Shown piece by piece: positions 1 through 11,700 of a stretch of DNA of 26,298 nucleotides (the stretch's first letter is position 1; each line of letters starts with the position of its first letter). The stretch lies in contig CAXNAD020000169.1 in assembly GCA_964200185.2 (NCBI GenBank), positions 1 through 26,298 on the forward strand. The letters are read 5' to 3'. The notes beneath the pieces were generated by a model, which worked only from the letters and a program-made list of their open reading frames with translations, did no database searches and was not told the origin of the DNA. The stretch is from Choristocarpus tenellus KU-1152 (lineage: Eukaryota; Phaeophyceae). A program made the position numbers and the translations under genes.

Positions 1-282
1 TCCTCATAGTCCCGCTCCTGCCTCAATTTTGAAAATCAACTGTTAGTTGTGTAATATACACACAAATTCATTGATTATGTTAATGCTGAAATGAGACACC
101 AGAAGTCCGACATTTTCTTTTTTTTTTACTTGAGATTTTGCGATCCGTTTAGAGATGGCATATCTGCTTCCTGTTCTACATCTAGATTCGTTTTAATCAT
201 AATGCATGTATTCCTCTACAATAGATCAAAGCAGCAAGGGATACTTGACAAATAATCAACCAAACATCCCAAATAACACAGT

Positions 283-316
283 CAATCGATTACAATCAAT
301 CGATTACAATCAATGA
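283..316. repeat. 14-bp direct tandem repeat (two full units and a partial third)
   Basis: The unit CAATCGATTACAAT occurs at 283-296 and again at 297-310, followed by a six-base start of a third copy. Each full unit carries the palindrome AATCGATT. It may be a simple minisatellite or a paired protein-binding site; nothing here decides between them. Confidence 0.85.
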
Positions 317-586
317 TTTATTATACGCTTTCTCTACAGATTATATTTTATAGTGCCTACGTTTTTTCGACTATGAATACTTCTGTGTGATGTAACATGA
401 CAACGGCCATAGTAATTATATAGAACTAAGATTAAGATAAGGTTGTATCAGCATATACTAGATATACATATTTTCCAATATACTCGTCAAGTTCAGTGAT
501 TGGCTGGGGCCACACGCTCCAGACCCTCAACCGTGGACAACAATCAATGAGGAAGTCTTGTGAGGGTGTTCTTCGCCGAAAGTTCC

Positions 587-632
587 ACCACCACCACCAA
601 CCACCACCAACCACTACTTCTACTACTACTTA
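587..632. repeat. Trinucleotide-rich low-complexity tract (CCA then CTA/CTT)
   Basis: Imperfect runs of CCA and CAA triplets turn into CTA/CTT triplets. On the minus strand the tract reads as a Trp/Gly-rich peptide and on the plus strand as Thr/His/Leu runs. Both are typical artefacts of triplet repeats, so no gene is called. Confidence 0.7.
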
Positions 633-1237
633 AACTACTATATTGTTCGTTGTCCTTGTATATCCTACTTTGCCGACTAGTTCTTGCGTCAAGTTTTGAA
701 AAGTTGTTGAAGCTCAACTGGTTGTATATTTCATTTATTGTGCAAAGTTGTCTACAATGAAGGAACGGTGTTGTCCTCGTACTACGGAATACTAGACTGG
801 AAAGACCAAGGTGTAGAAAACATTAGACTGCAGACCAGTGCGGATAGGCATTAGACCGAAGCATCACCAATTTTTCTTTCCCATTGTATGGGACAACCGC
901 CTTGGACATATTTTCTTTGTTCATTGATGGAGACGGAATATTATGGATGACCTAGTTTCCCCTAACTTGCACATCGGAGCATATGGAGGGTCCTTCACAA
1001 GCGTAGATGGTGAGGGGGAGAAATTTTGTTGAAATAGGATAGAGGGCATCTTGCCAAGTACCGAGGGCTACAATTTGAAACTGGGAGAACCACTTGATTA
1101 GGAAGCAGTTAGAACGAAATTGAAATTTCATACTCTAATAATGTCTTCCCCTTTTTGCTAAGACTGCCTCCTTGGACTACCCTCTTCATTTTATAGATCT
1201 ATCAGAGCAAGATCTGCTGCTGGAGTCTCCCCCCTCT

Positions 1238-2059
1238 ATGGGCGAAATCGAGATAGAGCATGCGAATGCTGCAGTACCACCCAAAGGAAGTGGTGGTAGC
1301 CCCAGTGTTCAAGTGACTGGGAGGTCACCACGCCGCGAGTACTCTAGTGGATCTGTGACTCTCAAACGGAAGGGCAGCGCGGACGTGAGTCGGTCTAGCC
1401 ATGCACGCTCTGGTTCCAGCTCCGTGAGTACTTCCCAGTCAGCTTCCAACCGTGTGGGATTGTCTGCTACAGACGAGGATGGGGAGGGGGGGTCGGGAGG
1501 TTGTCCTCTACCCCAAGAGGACCTGTCACTGCGCATAGCCGTGGACGACGAAACTGGACACTCATATTTTGTTCATCGAGCGACAGTATGTGACGCCTGT
1601 TCTTTTTGTGACGACGTTTGCGAGGTGCAGTCATGTAAAGAGTGCGATGAGAAAAGAGCAGACCTTTTTGCTCGTTACGAGCCTCATACCCTACCCCCCC
1701 TGTTGTTGCCTGGAGGCTCGGCGTTTGAGTTAGGACCCTCAGCGCCAAGCAAACGCCGTGCCTTCAAGACTACATACACGCTGTGTGAGCTGCGGCGACG
1801 AAACTTGTCGGGATCGTGCTGGATCGTTTGTAGGGGTTCTGTGTACGATGTAACAGCATTTCTGGGGGATCATCCTGGTGGGAAGCGTTCGGTGCTAAGG
1901 AATGCTGGGGGACGGGACTGCGAGGAAGATTTTTTATTCCATTCCAAACAGGCTCAGAAACAGTGGCGTCAGTATCGCATCGGGATCCTGGTGGCATGCA
2001 GTAAGGACGCGCAGTGCTGCGCTGTTCATGCAGGGCGGACCGAATGCGCCATCAGCTGA
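1238..2059 (+). CDS. Cytochrome b5-like heme-binding domain protein with a Cys-rich segment
   Basis: From the ATG at 1238 the protein is 273 aa. The first ~90 residues are Ser/Gly-rich and probably disordered. A Cys cluster follows (CDACSFCDDVC then CKEC, residues ~118-136; spacing C-x2-C-x2-C-x3-C-x4-C-x2-C) that could bind metal. A cytochrome b5 fold lies at ~178-250: a YTLCEL strand, CWIV, VYDVTAFL, the heme-ligand loop HPGG (His212), AGGRDCEEDF and the second ligand His235 in FHS, ending in YRIGIL. The 23-residue ligand spacing and the DCEEDF/YRIG pattern resemble nitrate reductase-type b5 domains more than microsomal b5. There is no C-terminal membrane anchor, so it is probably soluble. 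The frame is open upstream to 1142, so a 5' exon (for example 943-1002) may add residues. The 3' end converges on the phosphoesterase gene. The heme domain is secure; the electron partner is unknown. Confidence 0.8.
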   Translation: MGEIEIEHANAAVPPKGSGGSPSVQVTGRSPRREYSSGSVTLKRKGSADVSRSSHARSGSSSVSTSQSASNRVGLSATDEDGEGGSGGCPLPQEDLSLRIAVDDETGHSYFVHRATVCDACSFCDDVCEVQSCKECDEKRADLFARYEPHTLPPLLLPGGSAFELGPSAPSKRRAFKTTYTLCELRRRNLSGSCWIVCRGSVYDVTAFLGDHPGGKRSVLRNAGGRDCEEDFLFHSKQAQKQWRQYRIGILVACSKDAQCCAVHAGRTECAIS

Positions 2060-3063
2060 GAGTGTGCTGGAATTTTCGTTAGGGTTAGGGATTTCGAGAG
2101 ATTGATAGTGAGCAGTGTGCCTACGGAACAACTTAGACCGATGTGTGATGTGTCCTCATCTCTGGAAGGTGTTCATTGTGGTAGACACGCCTACTCAGCA
2201 TGGGGTGTCCACTTCCCTTGTAAATATTGCTCACACTGGTGACACGTCATTCGATTGAAGCGTTGTTTCTCTTCATTCTCTTTTGCTTGATCTAAGGATG
2301 AGTTTTTTTGGTGAGTTTCAAAAGTGGGAAAGTATCTATTGTGGTTGTTTGCTCATCTCATTTTGTTCTTGGCATTGTTTTATAGGGAACTGCTTGTGTG
2401 TTCATAGATGTAGAGAGCATGGAATGTTTTTAAACTGTTGATGGAAATGTATTAACATTCAAGTTTTTAGTGTGTGTAGAACAATGTTGTTCCATTATCA
2501 TTTATTGAGAAATCCCTTCACTCACACCCTTATCTAGACCTCGTGTTGTGTGAAAGATGTTGCGATACGTCTCTCAACCCTGGTGTGCATACGTTACCAT
2601 GTTTATTTGGAGACAATTTTGGGAGAACTTTCCCAACATTTGATGCAGAGATGAAAGCACGTGAATCTATACTAATTCTACTTGAAAAATGCTCCAATTT
2701 CAACATAAGGAGCTTTTTTAACGGCCCCTCAATTCACTCTGGTACTTCGATTTCTGGTGTACTTACGAATTTTTGTCCAAGCAAGAACTGTTTCTCCCTT
2801 TATCTTTCACAAGACTACTACTGCAAGTGCACCTGGCAACTCTGAGGTTTTGTGAAGTGGGATAACATGGAAACCATCTGGGTGCAAAAAAAAAAAAGGT
2901 TGTAACTTTTATCTCTTAAAAGAGTCCTCTACAAAAGATATGTGCCAATGGACACAAACCACCTGTTCATGTTACCTTTAACAGGTATGGAGGAGGGATT
3001 TTTGTAATATATTCTTTATTTTTATTTTTTATTTTTAATATTATGTACAAAGATGTGCTATGA
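2060..3063. other. Convergent intergenic region (two 3' UTRs)
   Basis: This lies between the stop codons of the cytochrome b5-domain gene (+) and the phosphoesterase gene (-). It is AT-rich, with a run of A at 2886-2897 and T-rich stretches near 3010-3045. A 100-codon open stretch at 2543-2845 starts at GTG and has no recognisable domain. Nothing else is seen. Confidence 0.6.
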
Positions 3064-6000
3064 TTATGGCCAAATGTCAAAGAAGATTGGTTGTGAATGC
3101 ATCTCCTGTGCAGCGTTGATGAACACTGTACCACCACTTTTTGCTATCCCATGGCTGTTGTGAACATGTCCGAAGACATGTACCTTGGGTACTACCTCTG
3201 CCACGCGGTCCAGGAGACTGTAGCTTCCCCAATGTGCATAGCTGCGCAAGAGATGAGACAACAACAGTAGTCAACACAGAGCAGGGTAGGCGTAATCTAA
3301 GTCAACCAGAACAAAATATCAATATCTACAGAGTTTGCAGGTAAGATTGTAACTCGACTTTGGGCGATCCTTTTCAGATGCTTCATAGGATGATACTACA
3401 ACACTGATACTGTGATACCAAGACACTTGGAACAGGATTAGGAAAATATGCACGAATGCGAAACTATGTGCCATGACCTCATGGAAAATAGTACATGTTT
3501 CTTTTCTATCTCAGAGGGGTTGCAGGCAAGACAAGATGAGAAGACTAAATTTTTGCCACTTTCCTGTTATGTTGATTTGATAACAATTCATTCTACAATT
3601 AGAAAACCTACCACGTTCTCGAGCACTATGGCCCACTGTTGGGGGGTTACTAATCTTATATCCATCCTTAAAATACAAAACATGTGTAGTGGTGGATTGG
3701 AACACCTCAAGATAAGTGCATGCATTGAGTGAGCGAACAACCTTGAAGTCACCATATCTCTACAACTGGATACTGAAGTACACGATCATATTATTCTCTT
3801 CTTAGGGGGCATCTGGCTTGACACGCATTCACCAACATGAACCTGTAACTCCATATTTCTCTATGAAGCAGGATAGTAAGGCACAAAAATGCTGCAATGC
3901 ATCTACAGATCCCCGTCATATAGTGCCAAGACAAGTGTAGTGCTCTTGCCTGCGATGCACAGCCCCACACTCCCTGCAAGGACCTGCTTCGATAGGCCGA
4001 TCAGGATCAAATGCCAGGTCTCGCATCTTGTAGGGTGGCATGTGAGTCAGGAGAATATCCACCCCAACAGGAATCTTGGCCCACATATCCTTCAGCTTCG
4101 TCCCACGGCGACTGAAACCCTGGACAGCGACATTCCAGCCGGCCAGGGTGGAGTGGGCGAGTAGCAGGCATGAACACTGTGAGTGGGGATATGAACCATT
4201 GAAACCTATCCCATATTTTAACGGGTAAGCATGGATCAAGGCTGCCAATTTAAAAGTGCAGCGTTCCACTGCGCTTCAGAGTGACCCTAGGAGGTAACCA
4301 ATTAACGAGATGCCATAATGGTTGAAGCTGTTGAAGGGTTGGCTGTACTTTCAACGAAGTAATATTTTTCAATAGTGTCAAGAGTACTTGCAGAATAATT
4401 CGCACGTCAATTTTCGAAAGCATTCACACAAAACTGTGGGGGAGAACATCCAGGAGAAAATTTCACACCTGTTCAACTTTTAACCTCTCACCAATATCTA
4501 AGGTATTGTTTGTGGTAGCCAAGGGGAATGATATTCCTGCACCTAGGGGAAGAGTTCATACGTTTGAGGAGTCTGCTGTCACCCTCGAGAGATACTCATA
4601 CCCACACAATACGAGCATTTTCTATGCACCAAGATATAATCAAGGTGAAGAACAAGCGAAGATACTACTTTCGGTACAGAATGGACACAACCCCCCCCCC
4701 TTCAACAGACATTGCCCACCATGTGACAGGAGTTTGTCCATGGAGAGCCATAAAAATTGATGTTCTCCACCACCGCAGCAGAGTCCTCAAGGTATGTGGC
4801 ATTGCTGCACAATAACACCATAAGTGAGGTCAAAAAGAGACAGACATGGAGCTTAGTTCTTGAGAAATGGGTAAGCCTGGTAAAACATCTGGACATACAT
4901 TTTCTTCACAACTAACCACACTGTGGCCAACATGAGTACAATCTCCTCAGCATTGCCAGCACAGGGAAACATGGTGAGGTAAGGTGCAAAGACAAGATTT
5001 CAGGAAGAAATTTCCAAAGTCATCACCAAGAGCTTGCAACGAGTTCGAAATTTGACAATGCCAGGGCTCCTTAGCTTGTGTTCTGGTGGGCTCCCAGTTG
5101 TCCATTTCCTTGAACAATATCAGCCCTATGAGACAAATGCAGTCATGGTACCCCAAACGTAAATGACACAAATCATACATTGCTTTTCACCTTCCCGGCC
5201 GAGAGCCCTTCCTCAAAGCAATTCCCTCAATGCTCTCATCAAATTTTGTATTCATCCTTCACCACTTCAGATTGATAATGCACTAGGAAAATAAGCTGGT
5301 GCAAAACAAAATGACGCGGCAAGCAACCACCACTGAAGACCTCATACATCGAGCAGAACGACAACTTGGGATGAAACAATGTGTGTGTCATTCTTGGGAG
5401 CATACCAAGCAACAAATCCTTGGAAATCTTCCACACCAATCTTTTACCTATCTATAATTTTGTCATTGATACTGAAGTAAAGGCTGCGGACAAGTAATCT
5501 ATTACTCAAACACTTATCCCTGTCCCTACCCACAATATCCCAACCCTTATGCTCGGCACGGAACGGGCAAGGAGTGGGCATATGTGCCAGGAACATGTAT
5601 TGCCGGGTCACCTTAGCCGGCGTTGTATCTGCTCTCTGGTGTAGGAGTTAAAGGCGATCTCGTGGTTGCCCGCAATGACGAGCTGACAGCATATGCCACG
5701 TAAGGGCCGTCGCAAAAGGGAGTGCAAAAATTGTTGTGTTGCATGTTGTGAAACAGAGAGAACTGCATGATACATCTTACAGGATTGAAGTGTGGAGGGG
5801 GAGGGGGGAGAGGGGAGAGGGGGGGAGGGAGGAAGCTAGATGACACGGCCACCATTTTCTCCTCACAAACCTTGTGCTTATGTCCTAATGATCCTAGAAA
5901 TGAATTGAAATCAGCCGTCACACTCTCGAAATCGCGTTTTGTGAGCCTTGTGGAGAAATCCCCACAGTGAACCAGGATATCACCATCTGGAGAAAAGAGA

Positions 6001-7166
6001 ATGGGGAAGGGGGGGGTCAAACAAAAAGTCAACAGGAGGCCTGGTTGGAATGATTACAACAATGGCCTGCTACCTGAAGTACTGAACATACACGTAGGAG
6101 CAAATAGAACTGCCAAGATATTACACAGGGCCTTCCTTGATGAACAAAATATATATTTCCCTAGCAGATTAGGCGAGCCTACAAATATCATTTCATATAT
6201 CAATCTTAGTTGCTGCCACTCACAAAAAGTTCAACCCACAGAGCATATCACGCAGCGCAGACGGCTAATCATACTTGAATCCCTGATCCTATCTCCTGCC
6301 ATCTTTCACACCTGGGATGGTGTGCCTCATCTCATGGTGCTTTCCATGTGTATCCGAAATGCATACGACCCGAACCCTTTTTCTCAATTTGTCATTACGG
6401 CACACAACATCGGGTGCTCCTGTGCACACGAGGAACAAGAACGGGTGTCGATTTGAATAAAAGTCAAGGCATTGCCCGTGCTGGCGAAGAAGGCATCATA
6501 ATATTCATTTATCATACAAAAAAGGAATGAGATGGATCACAGGGCGAAATAGACCGACCAACATTGTTCTGACAAAAACATGAACTCCCGACGGGATAAA
6601 CCCCAACCCTAAAGCCGTACCCCATTTCCAACCCATGCAATATCCATCCTCGGCTGACCAGCCATGTTTGACATTGCATCATCCACAAGCGTTCAAAATC
6701 AAACACACATAAAGAGAACGAGCTTCCACAGGTTATCTTCGAGTGACAATGAGCGGGTAGCCTTCTCATCGAAGTAAGATCTTCAGATATGCCAAGTGTA
6801 CCCCAGAAGAAATTGCTACGATGTGCCACATCGTCGATGCGAACTGTAGTTCTACGATTTTTAAAGACTTCGTACTGCAGTTGGGGTTTGTAAGAATAGA
6901 CTCCACCACGATAGGATTGTAAAGGGGGCACCAATTCATTAATAGAAACAGATCAAGGTCAATAGATCCTTCCACAAGAGATACTCCATGAATACACATA
7001 ATGGGCAACTATTTTTCTCATTCTTAGCTTTCTACTCACTCAGAGCGAATATGGTCGACCCCGCAGTAGTGACCGTCTGGACACCCACTTCCCCATCCGT
7101 GCGACTGTCCTCTCTATCTGTCGAATCGGTTGGTGGGTCACACCTCAGTCCCATCATCACCTGCAT
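3064..7166 (-). CDS. MPPED-type calcineurin-like metallophosphoesterase, seven exons
   Basis: Exons, 5' to 3' on the minus strand: 7166-7040, 6419-6312, 5986-5871, 5682-5612, 4804-4720, 4119-3950 and 3241-3064. Together they are 855 nt and encode 284 aa; every junction is phase-consistent. All motifs of the metallophosphoesterase fold are present: SDTH (Asp65, His67), GDFS (Gly87-Asp88), GNHE (Asn123, His124), LLTHMPP (His195) and FGHVH (His251, His253). YGSPWT and the VHVFGH ending are typical of the MPPED1/2 (UPF0046) subfamily, which hydrolyses phosphodiesters such as cyclic nucleotides. The His of GHxH is kept, whereas mammalian MPPED2 has Gly there, so an active two-metal enzyme is expected. 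No signal peptide or membrane segment is seen, so it is probably cytosolic. Introns are 188-807 nt and hold no other recognisable gene; the last appears to be GC-AG. The start ATG is tentative because of the upstream ORF. The substrate is unknown. Confidence 0.9.
3242..3949 (-). other. Probable GC-AG intron in the phosphoesterase gene
   Basis: The exon encoding THMPP ends CGCAG and the intron begins GCAAGAG, a close match to the GC-donor consensus AG|GCAAGT. The acceptor is TTGCGCAG. Joining them gives phase 2 on both sides and an uninterrupted frame into the HWGS...VFGHVH exon. No nearby GT donor gives as good a protein join; a GT option 15 nt further upstream would delete several residues of the AVHR segment. 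Confidence 0.7.
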
Positions 7167-7249
7167 TAACCGTTCCAAAAGCTCGTTACCCTCTCCTCGT
7201 AGTTCACAGTAGCGTCATTTGTCACTTGTACTCTGACTGAGGGTGACAT
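7166..7249 (-). promoter_or_regulatory. Upstream ORF overlapping the phosphoesterase start (TAATG)
   Basis: An ATG at 7249 opens a 27-codon frame whose TAA stop (7168-7166) shares its final A with the ATG chosen for the phosphoesterase. This could permit termination-reinitiation. Alternatively, a 29-nt GT...AG segment (7189-7161) would, if removed, fuse the first 20 codons of this frame to the main frame. Either reading affects the protein N-terminus. Confidence 0.5.
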
Positions 7250-7381
7250 TCTAGATGGGTATGGTAATACTTTTTGAACGACAAAAAAAAGATATTTCTA
7301 TTTTTTTGATGTGATATTTTTAGATAACCTCACACCTTTGGTTTCCTCTCAACAACTAGTACTACTCGTGGACAAACAAAC
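7167..7381. promoter_or_regulatory. Likely bidirectional promoter (phosphoesterase / MAM33)
   Basis: There are 215 bp between two divergent start codons. The half nearer the MAM33 gene has A- and T-homopolymer runs (near 7279-7322), a common nucleosome-depleting signature. No TATA box is assigned. The phosphoesterase-proximal half also contains the upstream ORF. Confidence 0.55.
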
Positions 7382-8760
7382 ATGTTCAGGACAGCTGTTC
7401 GCACGATTGCACGCCCATGCTTGGGCATTGCCAGCAGAAAAGCGGTTCCGCAGCGTAGATGCTTGAGCGACCTGGTTGCTGTGCTTGATAAGGAGATAAT
7501 GGAGGAGAAGAAGATCGAATCAATGGATGAGGGTGAGCCCCATTTGAATGGTTGCCTCCTAAGCTATGTGTGGTGGGATTTGCTTCGTGAGAGGTATCTA
7601 AAAATGTGGCATGGTATACGCTCTTCTCTGTGCTAACCAGGTTTGAAGAAAGTTTTGGACGAAATGAAGGCCAAAGGAGTATCTGTCAAGGATGAGCCTG
7701 GGAAGTCAGTTGTTCGTCTGCACACCACTGGCTTAGGGGGCGAGAAGGTGATGGTTGAGTTCGACTGCCAGGAAGAAGGAGACGGAGATGAATGGTTGGA
7801 TAATGAGGACGACGATGAGGAAGTGGAGGCAGCCATGGACGCAGCCATGGAGGACGACGAGGATGTGGATGACACAGGTACACTCATCAAAAGCACTACC
7901 GTTGGCAGAAGATTTTCCCTGTTAACAAGAAGCAACAGAAGTCGCTACAGGCATTTGAACAGTCAAATCACAACAATGACCCCAAATTTCTTTGTCGACT
8001 TGCAATTTTCTGCTGGGGTCAGGAGGACTAGGAGCAGGCTATCTTCCGATTGGGCGCACCACTGTTGTAGCCCACTTGGGCATCAGGCCCATACGATTTT
8101 TAAGTGAATACTCCTTGTTCTCTATCGCCCCTTTCACCTGTTTTTTTTTTCTCGTCTTCCTGCTCTACTCTGTCACGACCCCATGCTCTCGCCAACCATT
8201 GTGTTAGTGGAGTGTGTTAACCTTGATATCCGTTCGATGTTCAATGGGTTCGACTTTCCTATGAACAGGATACAATTTCCTTGCAACTATCACAAAGGGT
8301 TCGGATAAGCTAGTATTCACCGGCACAGCTACAAGTTGCATCTCCCTTTCCACTGTGGCATGTTGCCCCCCGGGCATGGACCACAAAGATACTAGCCTGT
8401 ATGAAGGACCAGTCTTTCATGAGCTAGACAGCGAGCTCAAGGTATGCTTCACATTATCGTATTCCAGTAGTATATCTCAATTTTTTCTGTAGATAGTATT
8501 CTACCAGTTCCATAATATGATTGCATTATTTTGTTTTTTGGCACGCTTTAAAAATCACGCACGAGAATATCATTGAAACTTCTTTTCGTGTACGTGTCTG
8601 TTGCCGCATCGGGACACTACAGGAGGGGATACTGGGATACCTTCAGGAGCGAAACATTGACGATAACATGGCTGCTTTCATCTGTATGTACGCTGACCAC
8701 AAGGAACAGTCTGAGTATACGCAGTGGTTGAAGCAGATAAAGCAGTTTGTAACCAAGTAG
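7382..8760 (+). CDS. MAM33/p32 (gC1qBP)-family mitochondrial matrix protein, four exons
   Basis: Exons are 7382-7532, 7641-7877, 8269-8441 and 8623-8760: 699 nt encoding 232 aa, phase-consistent. Residues 1-28 are rich in Arg, Ala and hydroxylated residues with no acids, a typical mitochondrial presequence. The mature part has the family pattern: DLVAVLDKEI helix, a strand region around VVRLHTT and VMVEFDC, a very acidic loop (~95-128, almost all Asp/Glu), a second strand block (FLATITKG, KLVFTGTA), YEGPVFHELD, then a C-terminal helix pair (LGYLQERNIDDNMAAF, HKEQSEYTQWLKQIKQFV). Family members form acidic doughnut-shaped trimers in the matrix and are linked to mitochondrial ribosome and respiratory functions. 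Length is usual for the family. Intron 1 has a good branch-site sequence (TGCTAAC). Introns of 108, 391 and 181 nt hold no other recognisable gene. It shares an upstream region with the phosphoesterase. The family assignment is strong. Confidence 0.9.
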
Positions 8761-11700
8761 GTGTGGCAAGAATAGGAGTGACCGTGGGAGTTGAGTCAGA
8801 TCCGCATGACCTTGTGTATTGCTGTTAAGAACCAGATGCTACACAAATCAGGTTGGCTGTAGGCAATCTCTGGCATTGGTCCATCAGAGTGTGGAGGGAG
8901 TGTGGTCAAGTGTGTACCCCACCCACGTCTTCCTTTACATTAGAGGGGATGGAAATTGCCTGGAGCTCTGCATTCCTTCTGGCCATATGTGTTGTTTTCC
9001 TCAAGTCAAGTTCACTATAGTAATCTTTCCAATTTATTTTTACTCATTATATCAAATATAACACACTCTCGAACACATGAAACTCACTACTACACTTTTA
9101 CTGTTCTGATCAAGAAAACATATGTGATTTGACTGCTTGGTTCTTGGGGGTATACTTTCTGTGGGTGCCAGCTGGAAGCGGGTTCATGCCAGCAAAGTCC
9201 TGGAGCATAAGGTCTCCCTCACTTTGCGCCATGTGTGCTTGGACTCTCCCACTTGAAATATTTCACGTTCTATTTGAGAAGAGCAAGGCAGTAGGACAAA
9301 CTAAATGATATACAAAGGGAGTCATATGGTTATGTTTTCATGCAGTAGGGAATTGCAATCACTGAACACAGCAGTGATCTACTGCTGTGTATGAGAGGCT
9401 ATGTTTGGCATGGAATGCTATGGTAGGCTCCTTATTCTACACAATTATGCTGAGTTTGATCCAATCCCCTCGTTGAGAACAGGGTAAGTGGGGACTGATG
9501 TTTTTGGGAAGGTATTGTGAAAGTATCTGCTGCTTCACACCTTTAGTCAGTACTTCATCGTATGAAATAAGGGATCAGTCTTTGGACTCCTCAAGTGTTC
9601 ATCAAGTTCTCAATTGTAATGCACAGTGTAAAAAAGGAGAGGTTATTAGGCAGACCCGATGAGTGTATGTTGAATTGGTTTAATTTAAGGTACTTACAAG
9701 GGGTTAGGATGACGGTATGAAAAGTATCTCTACTTTCTGGACTCCACTTCCTGTTGTTTCAATGTTCAGGTGGTGTGAATTGTTGAAATTCAATGGAGTT
9801 GATCCATGTTGAGAAGTAATATTATTATCATTAAAAGCAGTTCTGGTTAGTCTATTTTTTCTTCTATTTTGAGTGGCCTCCCCTACAGTAGCAGACACAA
9901 TAGCGATTCCAGGAATATGAGAGTGCTTACAGTGTCTGGAAACTTCAAAGATTTTTTTTTCACATTTATGCTCTCCCACGTGTGGAGTATGACAAGGAAC
10001 ACAAACAGGAAGGTGGATGTCAGATAAAGGAATTAGAGTCTGAGGTTCACTCAGCTCATGGACCACTACACAGAACACAGAGAATTAGCCAAAAATGAAG
10101 TCTAATGGGGTCAAGGGATCTCATTTGGAGCTTCTTTCCGATTTGCTCTATGGAGACATGAGTTCAAGGTGAACGTGCTAAATTGAAATACTGCTGCCTA
10201 TTTTTGAGAGGCGAAAACTTTGCTTGCCCAAAGAGTCGAAATAGCTTTCCAAAATCTTTCCTCACAATGTATGCTCGGAGTTGAACTGGGATGGTAGGGT
10301 GGTGTAGTCACAGTGAGAAAGATCATGCAGCAGTCTTTGTGACAAGGGGAAGTAGATGACTTTCCAAAGACTGCTAGGGTTTGAGGTGAATCACTAGGAG
10401 AGTTGCGGTTTTAATGTCACACTCATGTAGTGGTAGCAGGAAACAGCTTCAGCTCCTTATCGCTTAGCCAAACTTGCCCGCAGTGTTTTGCCTGTTCCCA
10501 CTATGTAGAGAGGCACACTCAGTTGTCAATATGTACAGAGGATTTGTGGTGCACCAAAGAGAAGTAAGCTCGACTCCAATGATTTACAACTTACGAACTT
10601 CCTTATCACCTGACTAAAGGTGGATGCATTGCAGACTGCCAAGGATGACTGAAACCACCTTAACGCTAGAGTCCAGTCGAAGTAGCAGTAATAGTGTGTA
10701 GTTACAATTAGTTTTCCTAGGACTGGGAGGGTTGATGCTGAGAGCAATGTTGGTACTCTGGAGGAGTTTAGAGCCCCACAAATACAGGTAGCTGAATTCA
10801 GGGAGCTGTATTATAGAAACAGATGATCCATCTCTTCGTATTATCACAAAGATTATGATTCAAGCAACTGCACACTAGTGAGTACAAGTAAAAAAATCCC
10901 TTTTTTGGCAGGGCCCATAAACAACTGGGTAATTTTTTGTGCTTCGCAGTGCTTAGGGAATGCTGTTTGCGCATGCTTCAAGTCAATCAAGTACATGTCA
11001 TCAGCTTAATGCTCGGATTTTGAGTATGTTCTATTGATCGGCAACAATACTCCAAAATGTTTCGCTGAAGTCCTGCATATTGGCATACCACTACTCAGTA
11101 CCACCACTTGTACTATATTGCTGTTCCGTAGACTTTGAAGCATTTCGAAAGTTGACAGGGAAGGTATGGGTTGCGTGAAGCACCTATCCCCTCCTTCACA
11201 TATGACCTGCACCTCCATCTTTCCCCTGCTCTTTTTGTGAGTATCCTTTTTGACCATGGGACAGGGCATGTTTGTGTCGGTTCTTCTCCATGACAACATC
11301 TGCCAAATGCTTATTCATCATTGTGTTTTAGATCGATCTAGTGCATGCGATACAATCAGTCAATGCTCTGTGGTGTGTACTCAGTCACACACTGATGCAG
11401 GGCATGCCTTTCAAGTAAATATTATTTTGACCAAATTTTCATGTGCTCGGACTTACGTAATCCATTATCACTTGCGGGATACACGTACTTCCAACCCTCG
11501 CCTGGAGTCAAGGGCTTGATTAATGTTTACTGTTTTCTTTGTAATATTTGTATGTTGTGTATCGTTAAGTACTTCACACCATTTCATGCCAGATATTTTT
11601 GGGTTTGGTTATTTTGTATCAATCCTCTTCGACCCTCACACAATAGTTAGCTGTACCTATCTTTGCCAGTCTTAGCTTCGAATGGATATTCTGTTTCAGG

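Larger units (their letters stand above)
1..1237. other. Unassigned AT-rich region upstream of the cytochrome b5-domain gene
   Basis: No convincing coding region is seen on either strand. The short ORFs here start at non-ATG codons or follow the trinucleotide-rich tract. The region holds a 14-bp tandem repeat at 283-316 and a CCA/CTA-rich tract near 587-630. Its right end is probably the promoter or 5' exon region of the gene that follows. An ATG at 943 opens 20 codons, ending at a possible donor at 1003, and would join in frame to a possible acceptor ending at 1162, but the AAG acceptor is weak. Confidence 0.5.

Noticed and set aside
560-760. 66-codon ORF with Thr/His/Leu runs
   Set aside because: It starts at GTG and its composition comes from the trinucleotide tract.
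2079-2090. TTAGGG TTAGGG telomere-like doublet
   Set aside because: Only two units inside a 3' flank; the CCCTAA-like stretch at 23085-23106 is also short and imperfect. Chance or a minor interstitial site is enough explanation.
2543-2845. 100-codon ORF in the convergent intergenic region
   Set aside because: GTG start, no domain, no splice-supported extension; it sits where two 3' UTRs meet.
6988-7212. Plus-strand 74-codon ORF
   Set aside because: It is the antisense of the first phosphoesterase exon, which has a perfect GTGAGT donor and the correct phase into the SDTH exon.
9704-10078. 124-codon minus-strand ORF
   Set aside because: Non-ATG start, no motif, and it overlaps the diverged repeat whose other copy does not keep the same frame.
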